DNA of 64,000 nucleotides from Bacteroidota bacterium (GTDB taxonomy: Bacteria; Bacteroidota; Bacteroidia; Bacteroidales; DTGW01): assembly GCA_029572965.1 (NCBI GenBank), contig JAKPQD010000288.1:1-64000 (forward strand), read 5' to 3'. The notes beneath the pieces are model-generated. The model did not search any database. It saw only the letters and a program-made list of their open reading frames with translations, and was not told where the DNA came from. Below are positions 26,157-36,039 of the stretch, in pieces. The position numbers and the translations under genes were made by a program. Numbering within the stretch: the first letter of the stretch is position 1; each line of letters opens with the position of its first letter.

Positions 26157-27386
26157 TTAACCAAGTTTTTTGATGCGTTCCATGGCTTCCAATACTTTCT
26201 GCCTGTCGGCAAAAGCAGAAAAGCGGAAATATCCTTCGCCTGATGGGCCAAAGCCAGAGCCGGGAGTACCTACTACATTGGCTTTGCCAAGCAATAAATC
26301 GAAGAAATCCCATGAAGACATGTTGTTCTTTGTTTTTACCCATACATAAGGGGCATTGACACCACCGAATACTTTATACCCCTCATCAGAAAGGCTTTTA
26401 CGCATGATAGCAGCATTCTCCATATAGTATTTAATGGTTTCGGCTGTTTCTTTTTTGCCTTGTCCGGTGTAAATGGCTGCAGCTGCTTTTTGAACAGGAT
26501 ATGAAACACCGTTAAACTTGGTAGTTTGACGACGTAACCAAAGCTGGTTCAATGGGTATTTCTGACCTTTGCCATCTTTTGCCATCAAAGTCTTAGGAAC
26601 GATAGTATAAGCACAACGTGTTCCGGTAAACCCGGCAGTTTTTGAAAAACTGCGGAATTCTATCGCACAGTTACGTGCACCTTCAATCTCAAAAATAGTG
26701 TGAGGAATAGCTTTATCAGAGATATATGCTTCGTAAGCTGCGTCATATAAAATAATAGCGTCATTGGCAAGCGCATAGTCAACCCAGCGTTTGAGCTCGT
26801 CTTTACCAATGGTCATACCAGTCGGGTTATTCGGGAAACAAAGATAAATAAGATCCACTTTTGTTTTAGGAATCTCGGGTACAAAGTGGTTAGCTTCTGT
26901 ACATGGCAAATATACAATACCTTTGTAATAACCATTATCCTGTACCTCACCTGTACGGCCATCCATAACATTGGTGTCAACATATACAGGATATACTGGG
27001 TCTGTAATAGCTACAATATTGTCGCGACCAAGAATATCAAGGATGTTACCAGTATCGCACTTTGAACCATCTGAAACAAAAACCTCGTCAATTTCTATGT
27101 CTGCCCCACGCGAGATGTATTCGTTGTCAACAATGGCCTGACGAAGAAAATCATACCCCTGTTCTGGGCCATAACCCTTAAATGTTTGTACAGAAGCCAT
27201 TTCATCAATTGCATCATGAAATGCCTTTATAACAGCAGGAGTCAAAGGCCGTGTCACATCGCCAATACCCATGCGGATAATATCAGCCTGAGGATGCTGA
27301 GTTTGAAATTCACGAACTCGTCTTCCTATTTCCGGAAACAAATATCCGGCTTTTAATTTCAAATAGTTTTCGTTTAAAAATGCCAT
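26157..27386 (-). CDS. dapL: LL-diaminopimelate aminotransferase
   Basis: PLP enzyme that converts tetrahydrodipicolinate directly to LL-diaminopimelate, giving lysine and peptidoglycan precursors by the short route used in Bacteroidota, Chlamydia and plants. 409 residues from ATG at 27386 ([12 protein letters not shown]), matching the usual 410; the open frame to 27419 adds eleven non-family residues. Diagnostic blocks: [44 protein letters not shown], and the PLP lysine in [15 protein letters not shown]. dapF often neighbours it in related genomes but is absent here. Divergent from dnaE across 272 bases. Confidence 0.96.
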   Translation of the reverse strand: MAFLNENYLKLKAGYLFPEIGRRVREFQTQHPQADIIRMGIGDVTRPLTPAVIKAFHDAIDEMASVQTFKGYGPEQGYDFLRQAIVDNEYISRGADIEIDEVFVSDGSKCDTGNILDILGRDNIVAITDPVYPVYVDTNVMDGRTGEVQDNGYYKGIVYLPCTEANHFVPEIPKTKVDLIYLCFPNNPTGMTIGKDELKRWVDYALANDAIILYDAAYEAYISDKAIPHTIFEIEGARNCAIEFRSFSKTAGFTGTRCAYTIVPKTLMAKDGKGQKYPLNQLWLRRQTTKFNGVSYPVQKAAAAIYTGQGKKETAETIKYYMENAAIMRKSLSDEGYKVFGGVNAPYVWVKTKNNMSSWDFFDLLLGKANVVGTPGSGFGPSGEGYFRFSAFADRQKVLEAMERIKKLG

Positions 27387-27658
27387 ATATAACTTCAGTT
27401 TAAAAGATTCAAAAGCCAAGAACCAGGAATTAAGATATAAACTTTGAACAATTTCAGTAACACTTAAAGCCTGATAGTTGCTCGTGCAAATAAAATGCCA
27501 CGAGGTGCAAATATATGAAAATCTTCACTTTTGGTCGATAGTAATTTTTATCATCCATTTATTAACAATGCTTTTTTTGAGCACAGATTACCCCTAATTT
27601 TGAACACTGACAGGTTATTGTATGTTTTACGATATAACCTATTATTTATAAGCCTTTT
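27387..27658. promoter_or_regulatory. Divergent intergenic region between dapL and dnaE
   Basis: 272 bases that must hold promoters in both directions. I see AGGTTAT and ATAACCT (a 7-bp inverted repeat at about 27611-27639) just before dnaE, and no clear consensus -7 box with a matching -33. No gene seen. Confidence 0.4.
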
Positions 27659-30600
27659 ATGAATTTTTCACATTTACATGTACATACACAGTTTTCTTTG
27701 CTTGACGGAGCGGCCGAAATAAAAAGGCTCTACAAGAAAGCCATGGATGATGGCCAGCCGGCACTTGCCATAACAGACCATGGCAATATGTTTGGAGTAT
27801 TTGAATTTGTGGCAGAAGCTTATAAACACAAAGTAAACCCCGATGATAAAACTGACAAGCGCATCAAGGTAAAGCCAATTGTAGGCTGCGAGTTTTACCT
27901 TGTCGAAAACCGCTTTAAACGCCAATTTACACGAGAAGAAAAAGACATTCGATATCACCAGGTATTACTTGCCAAAAACGAGCAGGGTTACCGAAACCTT
28001 TCAAAGCTTTGTTCTTTGGGATATATAGAAGGATTGTATGGTAAATACCCTCGTATTGACAAAGAACTCATTGAAAAATATCACGAAGGGCTTATTGCTA
28101 CTACTTGTTGCCTTGGCGCATCGGTACCCAAAACCATCCTGAAAAGAGGAGAAGAAGCCGGTGAAGAAGAATTCAAGTGGTGGTATAATATTTTTGGAGA
28201 AGATTATTACGTTGAACTCCAACGTCATGGCATCCCCGATCAGGATAAAGTAAACGATGTGCTGAAAAAACTGGCCGACAAATACAATGTTAAGGTGATT
28301 GCTACTAACGATTCTCATTACGTAGATGTTTCAGACTACAATGCCCACGACATCCTGCTTTGTATCAATACCGGCGAAAAAAAGAGTACCCCTATTGTAA
28401 AAGAATACCTTGAAGATGAAGAAGGTGCAAAAAAGAACTCGCGCTTCGGGTTTTACAATGACCAATTTTACTTCAAGACTACGCAGGAAATGAGCCAGCT
28501 CTTTGCTGACCTTCCGCAAGCCATTGACAATACTAATGATATAGTTGACAAGGTTGAATATCTCGATTTGAAAAGGGATATCCTGCTGCCCAACTTCCCT
28601 ATTCCGCCCAATTTCCTGACTCAAATGCAATATTTGAGGCACCTTACCTTTGAAGGGGCCAAACGAAAATATGGTACAATTACCAAAGAAGTAGAAGAAC
28701 GTCTCAATTTTGAGTTGCAAACCATTGAAAATATGGGTTTTGCAGGATACTTCCTTATTGTAATGGATTTTATCAAAGCCGGGCGCGAAATGGGTGTTTT
28801 CATTGGGCCTGGACGTGGTTCGGCTGCCGGATCGGCAGTTGCATATTGTATCGACATTACTAACATCGACCCCATTAAGTACGACCTGCTGTTCGAGCGT
28901 TTCCTCAATCCCGACCGAAAGAGCATGCCCGATATTGATACCGACATGGACGATGAAGGCCGTCAGAAGGTAATTGACTATGTTGTGAAGAAATACGGGC
29001 AAAACCAGGTTGCACAGATTGTCACTTATGGCACCATGGCTGCCAAAATGAGTATCAAGGACGTTGCCCGTGTACTTGACCTGCCGCTCAACGAAAGCCT
29101 TGAACTGACCAAGTTAGTCCCCGATACTCCAGGAATTGAACTTAACAGGGTTTTTGAAGCCCCATTGACCGGCGAAAAAAGCCTTTCGGAAAAAGAAGGG
29201 CTTAATGCTGATGATTTGAACAATGTAAAGCGTTTGCGCGAAATAATCAGCGGCAATGACTTACAAGCTCAGGTTTTGAAAGAAGCCCGTTTGCTTGAAG
29301 GCTCTGTCCGCAACACAGGCGTACATGCCTGCGGTATTATTATTGCACCACAAGATTTATCAGACCTTTTACCTGTCGCAGTTGCTAAAGACTCCGAACT
29401 ACTTGTAACCCAATATGAAGGCAAAGTAATAGAAGAAGCCGGAGTTATAAAAATGGACTTTCTTGGGCTCAAAACCCTTACCATCATTAAAGGAGCACTT
29501 GAAATTATTAAGCAAAACCACGGTGTTGATATAGATATTGATGCTATTCCCCTGGATGATGCCAAAACATTCGAACTATACCAAAAAGGCGAAACAAACG
29601 GCACGTTCCAGTTTGAAAGCCCCGGGATGCAAAAATATTTGCGAGAGCTAAAGCCCGACAAGTTTGGCGACCTCATAGCCATGAACGCATTGTACCGCCC
29701 CGGGCCTATCGAATATATCCCCAATTTCATTGCCCGTAAACACGGACGCGAACCCGTATCTTACGATTTGCCGGAAATGGAAGAATACCTCAAAGATACT
29801 TATGGTATTACTGTATATCAAGAGCAGGTGATGCTACTTTCTCAGAAATTAGCAGGCTTTACAAAGGGCGATGCCGATGTCTTACGCAAAGCTATGGGTA
29901 AAAAGGACCGTAAAACGCTGGACAAACTTAAGCCCCAGTTTATTGCAAATGCTACAGCCAAAGGTCACGACCCCGAAAAGCTTGAAAAAATATGGACAGA
30001 CTGGGAAGCTTTTGCTTCGTATGCTTTCAATAAGTCGCACAGTACATGTTATGCCTTTGTTGCATTCCAGACTGCATACCTAAAAGCTCATTATCCGGCC
30101 GAATACATGGCTTCAGTATTAAACAATGCAAGTAGTATTGATAAAATTACATTTTTCATGGACGAGTGCCGAAGAATTGGCATACAAGTCCTTGGCCCGG
30201 ATATCAATGAAAGTAAACACATCTTTACTGTTAATAAAAAAGGAGACATTCGATTTGGCTTAGGTTCTATAAAAGGACTTGGCGAAAATGCAGTAACAGC
30301 TATTGTTGAAGAACGCGAGAAAAATGGCGCTTTTAAAGACGTGTATGATTTTTTTGAACGGATGAACCTGTCTTCGGTTAACCGTAAGGCTGTTGAAAAT
30401 ATCATATTGGCCGGGGCCTTTGATTTATTTGGCATCCAACGTTCAGCATTTTTTGCACCCGACCAGCAAGGCGTATTTCTGGACACTCTCATGCGATATG
30501 GCAACCTTTTCCAAGCAGACAAAGCACAGAATACCGCTACTCTCTTTGGTGATGCAGGAATAGCAAACCATATCAGTACAACTAAGCCTCAGATACCATC

Positions 30601-31267
30601 CGTAGAGCCATGGACACTACTGGAGCAGTTAAAACGCGAAAAAGAGCTTGTGGGTATGTATCTTTCTGCACACCCGTTGGACAATTACAGGTTTGAATTT
30701 GAAAACATCTGTACTCATCCTCTTTCTGAATTGTCAGATTTATCAAAGTTGAAAGGTAAAGAAATTATTGTGATGGGGCTTGTTACAGATATCCGCGATG
30801 GCATAACAAAAACTAATAAAAATTATGCCTCGGTAACTATCGAGGATTTTTCAGGGTCATTCCGTTTCCAGCTTTTTGGCAAAGACTTTGAAAACTATTA
30901 TAAAGTCTGTATAAAAAATATCGGCTTGCTTATCAAAGGAACAGTGCAAACGCGCAAATATAACGAGAATGAACTGGAATTTAACATCTCAAAAATTATC
31001 CACCTCAGCAGTGTACGCGATGAGTTTGTCAAGTCGTTGCATTTGCGCATCCCTTCTTCGTATATTGACGAAACCTTTGTCAGTGAATTAACACAAAAGC
31101 TTGAAACAAAAGATGGCAAAACATTGTTAAAAGTTTCGTTAATTGACCCTGAAGAAAATATGATGGTAGATCTTATTTCAAGAATGGGCAAAATAAATAT
31201 TTCAGATAATCTGATTAAATTTATACACTTAAACAATGGGATCAAATTTTCGGTTTTACACAACTAA
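27659..31267 (+). CDS. dnaE: DNA polymerase III alpha subunit
   Basis: Replicative polymerase of 1202 residues. The N-terminal PHP domain has HLHVHTQFSLLDG, AITDHGNMFG, CEFYLV and NDSHYVD, so most metal ligands are kept. The palm domain carries the catalytic aspartates in PDIDTDMDD, with FIGPGRGSAAGSAVAY before it and NTGVHACGIIIAP and FGDLIAMNALYRPGP after it. Fingers (KAMGKKDRKTL), a helix-hairpin-helix region and a C-terminal OB-type domain (KEIIVMGLVTDIRDG) complete the DnaE1 layout. It starts at ATG 27659 and is followed by trxA after a 27-base gap. Confidence 0.97.
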   Translation: MNFSHLHVHTQFSLLDGAAEIKRLYKKAMDDGQPALAITDHGNMFGVFEFVAEAYKHKVNPDDKTDKRIKVKPIVGCEFYLVENRFKRQFTREEKDIRYHQVLLAKNEQGYRNLSKLCSLGYIEGLYGKYPRIDKELIEKYHEGLIATTCCLGASVPKTILKRGEEAGEEEFKWWYNIFGEDYYVELQRHGIPDQDKVNDVLKKLADKYNVKVIATNDSHYVDVSDYNAHDILLCINTGEKKSTPIVKEYLEDEEGAKKNSRFGFYNDQFYFKTTQEMSQLFADLPQAIDNTNDIVDKVEYLDLKRDILLPNFPIPPNFLTQMQYLRHLTFEGAKRKYGTITKEVEERLNFELQTIENMGFAGYFLIVMDFIKAGREMGVFIGPGRGSAAGSAVAYCIDITNIDPIKYDLLFERFLNPDRKSMPDIDTDMDDEGRQKVIDYVVKKYGQNQVAQIVTYGTMAAKMSIKDVARVLDLPLNESLELTKLVPDTPGIELNRVFEAPLTGEKSLSEKEGLNADDLNNVKRLREIISGNDLQAQVLKEARLLEGSVRNTGVHACGIIIAPQDLSDLLPVAVAKDSELLVTQYEGKVIEEAGVIKMDFLGLKTLTIIKGALEIIKQNHGVDIDIDAIPLDDAKTFELYQKGETNGTFQFESPGMQKYLRELKPDKFGDLIAMNALYRPGPIEYIPNFIARKHGREPVSYDLPEMEEYLKDTYGITVYQEQVMLLSQKLAGFTKGDADVLRKAMGKKDRKTLDKLKPQFIANATAKGHDPEKLEKIWTDWEAFASYAFNKSHSTCYAFVAFQTAYLKAHYPAEYMASVLNNASSIDKITFFMDECRRIGIQVLGPDINESKHIFTVNKKGDIRFGLGSIKGLGENAVTAIVEEREKNGAFKDVYDFFERMNLSSVNRKAVENIILAGAFDLFGIQRSAFFAPDQQGVFLDTLMRYGNLFQADKAQNTATLFGDAGIANHISTTKPQIPSVEPWTLLEQLKREKELVGMYLSAHPLDNYRFEFENICTHPLSELSDLSKLKGKEIIVMGLVTDIRDGITKTNKNYASVTIEDFSGSFRFQLFGKDFENYYKVCIKNIGLLIKGTVQTRKYNENELEFNISKIIHLSSVRDEFVKSLHLRIPSSYIDETFVSELTQKLETKDGKTLLKVSLIDPEENMMVDLISRMGKINISDNLIKFIHLNNGIKFSVLHN

Positions 31268-31294
31268 AGCATTCACATTTAAAACATTATAATT

Positions 31295-31612
31295 ATGGCA
31301 CTTGAAATAACTGAAGGAAATTTTGAACAGGTAGTCCTCAAATCGGACAAGCCCGTAATGGTCGACTTTTGGGCCGAATGGTGTGGCCCGTGCCGCATGG
31401 TTGGCCCTATTGTAGAAGAAATTGGGCACGAAATGGCTGATAAAATTGTAGTAGGCAAAGTGGACGTTGACAACAACAATGCCATTGCCATGAAATACAG
31501 TATCCGCAACATTCCCACCATTTTATTTTTTAAAAATGGCGAAGTAGTGGACAAACAAGTTGGTGCTGTTCCAAAAAGCACATTGGTAAACAAGATTAAT
31601 GCACTGTTGTAA
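31295..31612 (+). CDS. trxA: Thioredoxin
   Basis: 105-residue cytoplasmic disulfide reductase with the active site WAEWCGPCRM, the cis-proline block IRNIPTILFFKNGEVV and the conserved GAVPKS turn. Length is standard. It follows dnaE by 27 bases, an arrangement I recall from other Bacteroidota, and probably shares its transcript. A hairpin terminator comes 21 bases after the stop. Confidence 0.97.
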   Translation: MALEITEGNFEQVVLKSDKPVMVDFWAEWCGPCRMVGPIVEEIGHEMADKIVVGKVDVDNNNAIAMKYSIRNIPTILFFKNGEVVDKQVGAVPKSTLVNKINALL

Positions 31613-31633
31613 AAACACCCTTTCACAATATAC

Positions 31634-31667
31634 AAAGCAGCGTTTCGGAAGGGGCGCTGCTTTTTTG
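31634..31667. terminator. trxA terminator, convergent with the Omp85-like gene
   Basis: AAAGCAGCG (31634-31642) pairs with CGCTGCTTT (31655-31663), followed by more T. Nine-bp perfect stem. Confidence 0.85.
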
Positions 31668-31675
31668 TTATTAAC

Positions 31676-32991
31676 CTAATACAAAAAACCCAGGGTAATA
31701 TACAAAGCGTTTTTTCCATCCTGCAGGTCAAGTGCCCTGCCATAATCAGCTGTGACCACAAAATTCTGGTTCATCACAACACGCAAGCCTGCACCTGTAG
31801 TCCAGTGGGGTTTTTCCTGCCCAGGTTTTATTTCATTTTCTAAAGCCATTGGTACTGGTTTATCCAGATATTTGCTTGTAACCATTCCCCAGTCGGCAAA
31901 AACATTGGCACACAAATAAGTCTCCTGCTTAAATAAACGCCCATAAAGAAATTTATACCTCAGCTCGAAGTTCCCAAAAGCAACACCATTGCCCTGAATA
32001 CGCTGTGCCAATACTCCACGTATAGTTTTTTCGCCTCCAAAAGCATCCCTCAACCTATAAGAACTAAATAAGTACGGTAACATGTAAAAGGGCTTCTGGC
32101 CGGCTACTAAAGTTTGAATTCCAATACGATTGGCCATGGTCAACCTGGGAGCCGATATGGTAAAATAATGCCTGAAAACAGCCCCCACTTGAGTAAATGA
32201 AGTATTATTGCCCGGCTTTGGAGCTGAAATCAAAAGCACCTCTGCCCAAATCCCCCTGTTGGCATTGGTTTCGTTATCCCGGGTATCGTATATTACCCCT
32301 GATTTAAGTATAAAGCATTTGCCACCATCTTTTTCATCCTCAGAAATAATACCATTGGACACATACTTTTCGAAAAGCGTAGTATTTTTCAGTATTTTAT
32401 CATCGTCGTCAAGCGATTCATTAAACTTATCAATATCCACAGGCTTTATCCTTGTATCAAAATAACCAACACCAGCTAAAATGCGTAAAGGATTATATGC
32501 CGTTTTATATTGAAAATCCAACAAACACCTTATTACAGCCCTGTCGAGCCTGTAATACATCCTGCTGGCAAAGGTTGTATTATTTTGGTCTTCATTTTCC
32601 TTCAGATATCTGGCATTGTATCCGTCAAAACCATAGAAAGGCAATTGTTTATTGAAAAAATAACCAACATTGTATGTCAATCGAAGATTTTTAATAAAAA
32701 AAACTTTTGATCAAAAAATATTTCATTAACGCTATTGCCTCTTGTTGTTCTCGACCACTCGAAATAATAAGTATATTTATAATCCGGGTATGTTTTTCCA
32801 AAATTATAAAGATTTCCAGCTACACCATACTGAAAGCCCCAGTCAGTATTATAAGCTACAGCAGGAACGATACCTAAACCCCACTTTTTAGGAGGTTTTA
32901 CATAATTTAAAGAATCCTGGGCTTTTAAAAAATCAGCACAGATAAGTGCTACAATTAGAAGTACTTTAAAGGGTCCAATTATCTTCATCAA
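31676..32991 (-). pseudogene. Omp85/surface-antigen family outer-membrane barrel, frameshifted
   Basis: Two leftward open frames join into one protein of about 438 residues. The upstream part (32677-32991) has a signal peptide ending near LKAQDS and strands such as WGLGIVPAVAYNTDWGFQYG. At the T8 and A5 runs near 32690-32706 the frame is lost (KKFFLLKIFD, stop). One added base restores LLKNLRLTYNVGYFFNKQL and the rest of a BamA-type barrel: GFDGYNARYL, YDTRDNETNANRGIWAEV, GEKTIRGVLAQRIQGNGVAFGNFELRY and LYITLGFLY with a terminal aromatic. No POTRA domains, as in the short PF01103 proteins. Either a recent pseudogene or a homopolymer base-call error. Convergent with trxA. Confidence 0.82.
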
Positions 32992-33045
32992 ACCTACATT
33001 ATTTTAGTAAATATATAGGTTATAAAAGATTCTTACAAAAGAAAA

Positions 33046-33606
33046 TTACTTATTGAAGGAAGTCATAGTCCTTTCAAGGCCGGCAAGGACAAAGCTTTTA
33101 ATTACTTCACAACTGGTTTCGATAGCCGGTTTTATCAATGCTTTTTCTTCTTCTGCCCATTTGCCAAGGACAAAGTCCACCTGACGGCCTTTTGCAAATT
33201 CGCTCCCAATACCAAAACGAAGACGGGCATAATTAGCATGTCCCAGCATTTCCTGAATATTTTTCAACCCATTGTGTCCGCCATCGCCACCTTTGGGCCT
33301 AATACGTATGGCCCCAACCGGAAGTGCCAAATCATCAACTACTACCAACAGGTTTTCTACGGGGATATTTTCTTTTTGCAGCCAGTAACTAACAGCTTTG
33401 CCGCTAAGGTTCATATAAGTAGTAGGTTTTATAAGGACAATCGTCCTTCCCTTGATAGAAAACCGGGTATTAAACGCATATCGGCCATCCTCAAAATAAA
33501 TATTGGACGCCCCGGCAAGAGCATCCAATACATCAAAACCTATATTATGACGGGTATGAGCGTACTCACTTCCTATATTGCCCAAACCCGCAACTAAATA
33601 TTTCAA
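33046..33606 (-). CDS. pth: Peptidyl-tRNA hydrolase
   Basis: 186-residue cytoplasmic esterase that recycles tRNA from dropped-off peptidyl-tRNA. Seen: [22 protein letters not shown] with the catalytic histidine, [13 protein letters not shown] with the key asparagine, [30 protein letters not shown] and the RLRFGIGSE block. It follows rplY by 20 bases, the common ctc-pth pair. Confidence 0.96.
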   Translation of the reverse strand: MKYLVAGLGNIGSEYAHTRHNIGFDVLDALAGASNIYFEDGRYAFNTRFSIKGRTIVLIKPTTYMNLSGKAVSYWLQKENIPVENLLVVVDDLALPVGAIRIRPKGGDGGHNGLKNIQEMLGHANYARLRFGIGSEFAKGRQVDFVLGKWAEEEKALIKPAIETSCEVIKSFVLAGLERTMTSFNK

Positions 33607-33626
33607 ACTACAAAATTTTTATTACA

Positions 33627-34199
33627 TTACTTAGCAGCAGCTTCGGCTTTAGCAGTAGCACGTGAAGCCATTACACTAACAACCGGTTCGCGCAGGCCAT
33701 TTAGCATTACCAGGTTTTCATATTTAAGATCTGCCACTTTAATCGTTTGCTCAACATCAAGATTGGTAATGTCCACTTCAAGAATATCTGGCAGGTTTTT
33801 AGGCAATGCTTTTACTTTCAACATTCGTTTTGCCTGTTTGATCTTTCCCCCTTTTCTTACCCCAACTGAGTTACCAACAATACGGATAGGAATTTCCATT
33901 GCTACTTCTTTATCATCTGCAATTTCATAAAAATCAACATGCAACACTTTGTCTGTAACAGGATGAAACTGAATTTCACGCATAACAGCTTGTTTGGTAA
34001 TTTTTCCCAACTTAAGGTTTACAATGTAAACGTTAGGAGTGTAAATAAGGTCGCGTATAGCAGGGTTTGTAACAAAGAAATTTACATTCTCTTTTCCACC
34101 ATAAAGTACGCAAGGTACGCTGTCTTGTTTACGTAAATTGGCTGCAGATTTTTTGCCAAGTTCTGGCCTAATTGTTCCTTCTAATTCGAATACTTTCAT
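33627..34199 (-). CDS. rplY: 50S ribosomal protein bL25 (long CTC form)
   Basis: 190 residues: an N-terminal 5S rRNA-binding L25 domain (EGTIRPELGKKSAANLRKQD, VPCVLYGG, HPVTDKVLHVDFYEI) and a C-terminal beta domain (EIPIRIVGNSVGVRKGGK, NLPDILEVDI) ending in an alanine-rich tail. This is the two-domain CTC type found outside Gammaproteobacteria. First gene of an operon with pth; prs lies 119 bases upstream in the same direction. Confidence 0.96.
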   Translation of the reverse strand: MKVFELEGTIRPELGKKSAANLRKQDSVPCVLYGGKENVNFFVTNPAIRDLIYTPNVYIVNLKLGKITKQAVMREIQFHPVTDKVLHVDFYEIADDKEVAMEIPIRIVGNSVGVRKGGKIKQAKRMLKVKALPKNLPDILEVDITNLDVEQTIKVADLKYENLVMLNGLREPVVSVMASRATAKAEAAAK

Positions 34200-34318
34200 A
34201 ATTAAATTTTTAAATGTGCTACTCAGAATTAACTGTAACTAACTAATTTATTGTTAATTCCCCATTACACTACAACCTTTTTACAGGTCGAAAACAGGGA
34301 GTGCAAATATATATTTTT

Positions 34319-35257
34319 TTACATTATAAAATTGCCACTAATTGACTGATAGTTATAAACTTTATTTATAGTATCGGCAAAAATGTCGGCAATAGAAATT
34401 ACCTTGATTTTGGGGCTTTGTTGCTTCAGAGGTATAGTATCCGTTACCATAACTTCGGTAATCTTACTATTTTCAATACGTTCGTATGCCGGGCCCGAAA
34501 GTACAGGATGTGTTGCAACAACCCTGACGCTGCGTGCCCCTTCTTCCATCATCATATTAGCAGCAACTGTTATAGTGCCGGCTGTATCAATCATATCATC
34601 TATAACAATGATGTTTTTATCACGAACATCGCCAATTACCTTAAATTCTTCAATGGTATTAGCTTTTTTTCTTAATTTGTAACATATTACCATTTCTGCT
34701 TTCAGAAAACGTGAATATGCATTGGCCCTTTTGCTTCCTCCCATATCAGGAGCTGCAACAACAAGGTTTTCAAGGTTTAAACTATTGATATAAGGTACAA
34801 ATATTGATGATGCATACAGGTGATCTACAGGAACATCAAAAAAACCCTGCAACTGATCGGCATGTAAGTCCATTGTCATAACCCTGTCAATACCTGCAGC
34901 TGTCAATAAATTGGCCACAAGCTTGGCTCCGATAGCCGAACGAGGCCTGTCTTTTCTATCCTGCCGTGCAAAACCAAAATATGGTATTACAGCCACCACT
35001 CTTTTTGCTGACGCACGTTTGGCTGCATCAATCATCAATAAAAGCTCAAGCAGGTTTTCGGCAGGTGGAAATGTTGATTGGATAATAAATACAGTACATC
35101 CCCGTACTGATTCAAGGTAAGAAGGCTGAAACTCGCCATCGCTAAAACGGAGTAACTGGGTACTCCCTAATTGTGTTCCATAACTCTTGGATATCTTTTC
35201 AGCCAGATATGTTGATGCTGTTCCTGAAAAAAATTTAAGAGGAGATCTTCTGTCCAT
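34319..35257 (-). CDS. prs: Ribose-phosphate pyrophosphokinase
   Basis: Makes PRPP from ribose 5-phosphate and ATP for nucleotide, histidine and NAD synthesis. 312 residues: FSDGEFQPSYLESVRG in the ATP-binding region, FGFARQDRKDRPRSAIGAKL (flexible loop), TMDLHADQLQGFFDVPVDHL, and the PRPP-binding loop VIDDMIDTAGT. Class I length. Orientation places it upstream of rplY-pth, consistent with the prs-ctc-pth order known in many bacteria. Confidence 0.96.
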   Translation of the reverse strand: MDRRSPLKFFSGTASTYLAEKISKSYGTQLGSTQLLRFSDGEFQPSYLESVRGCTVFIIQSTFPPAENLLELLLMIDAAKRASAKRVVAVIPYFGFARQDRKDRPRSAIGAKLVANLLTAAGIDRVMTMDLHADQLQGFFDVPVDHLYASSIFVPYINSLNLENLVVAAPDMGGSKRANAYSRFLKAEMVICYKLRKKANTIEEFKVIGDVRDKNIIVIDDMIDTAGTITVAANMMMEEGARSVRVVATHPVLSGPAYERIENSKITEVMVTDTIPLKQQSPKIKVISIADIFADTINKVYNYQSISGNFIM

Positions 35258-35376
35258 TGGAAATTGTTTATTTCTGGCCGCAAATTTATGAATTCAATTG
35301 ATTACTTATAACTGTGTGTTAAATTATTTTAAAAAAATATACTAAACACTCATTATTAATAAGTTATAAAAGCAAT

Positions 35377-36030
35377 TTATGATTTAAGGCTCCTGATGGT
35401 ATCTTTTACAAAATTTAGCAATTCTTCCCTCCCTTGTTTTTTTTCGGCAGAAGTTAAAAATATCTTGGGAAATTCTTCCCATTGCTCCAAAAGCGTTGCT
35501 TTGAATTTTTCAATATTTGAATTGACTGAATTGCTTGATATTTTATCAATTTTGGTAAACACCAGACAAAAAGGCACCCCTTGTTGCCCCAAAAGTGTAA
35601 TAAATTTAATATCAATTTGTTGCGGTTCAAGACGGCTGTCAATAAGGACAAACAGGCAGGTAAGGTTTTGGCGTTTGAAAACATAATCTGAAATAATACT
35701 GCTAAATTCACCGCGTTGGGCCTTAGATGTTTTGGCAAAGCCATAGCCCGGCAGGTCAACTAAAAACCAGGGGATTTTTCTTATATTTTCTTCATTACCG
35801 ACCTGTTCCTTAAATGTAGCCAGATAATAATTGATAAGCTTTGTTTTTCCTGGCTGGCCGGATGTATGGGCAAGTTTACGGTTGTTGGCCAACATATTTA
35901 TTAATGATGATTTACCAACATTTGACCTGCCAATAAAAGCAAATTCAGGATATTGCCCCTCAGGGCAGCCTTTCAGTGAAGGACAGCTCTTGAAAAATTC
36001 AACATTCAGACTTGTAATTTTTATTGACAT
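35377..36030 (-). CDS. engB: Ribosome biogenesis GTPase (YihA/YsxC/EngB)
   Basis: 217-residue GTPase involved in large-subunit assembly. G1 is GRSNVGKSS, G2 region SGQPGKTKLINYY, G3 DLPGYGFAK and G4 FTKID, with LTSAEKKQG as G5. EFAFIGRSNVGKSSLINMLA is the family start. Length matches. It is ten bases after manA and leftward; the pairing with manA has no obvious meaning. engB is followed by a 119-base gap before prs. Confidence 0.95.
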   Translation of the reverse strand: MSIKITSLNVEFFKSCPSLKGCPEGQYPEFAFIGRSNVGKSSLINMLANNRKLAHTSGQPGKTKLINYYLATFKEQVGNEENIRKIPWFLVDLPGYGFAKTSKAQRGEFSSIISDYVFKRQNLTCLFVLIDSRLEPQQIDIKFITLLGQQGVPFCLVFTKIDKISSNSVNSNIEKFKATLLEQWEEFPKIFLTSAEKKQGREELLNFVKDTIRSLKS

Positions 36031-36039
36031 GATATTTTT

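Noticed and set aside
26140-26343. N-terminal extension of the glycosyltransferase
   Set aside because: The extra residues are an out-of-frame reading of the dapL 3' end; the family start MRIGFDAKRA with a good ribosome site lies at 26139.
28331-29730. Long antisense open frames across dnaE
   Set aside because: They mirror the dnaE codon pattern, lack ribosome sites and do not resemble any protein.
32690-32706. Programmed -1 frameshift in the Omp85-like gene
   Set aside because: The run does not form a canonical X XXY YYZ slippery heptamer in the right frame and no downstream pseudoknot is apparent; a homopolymer indel is simpler.
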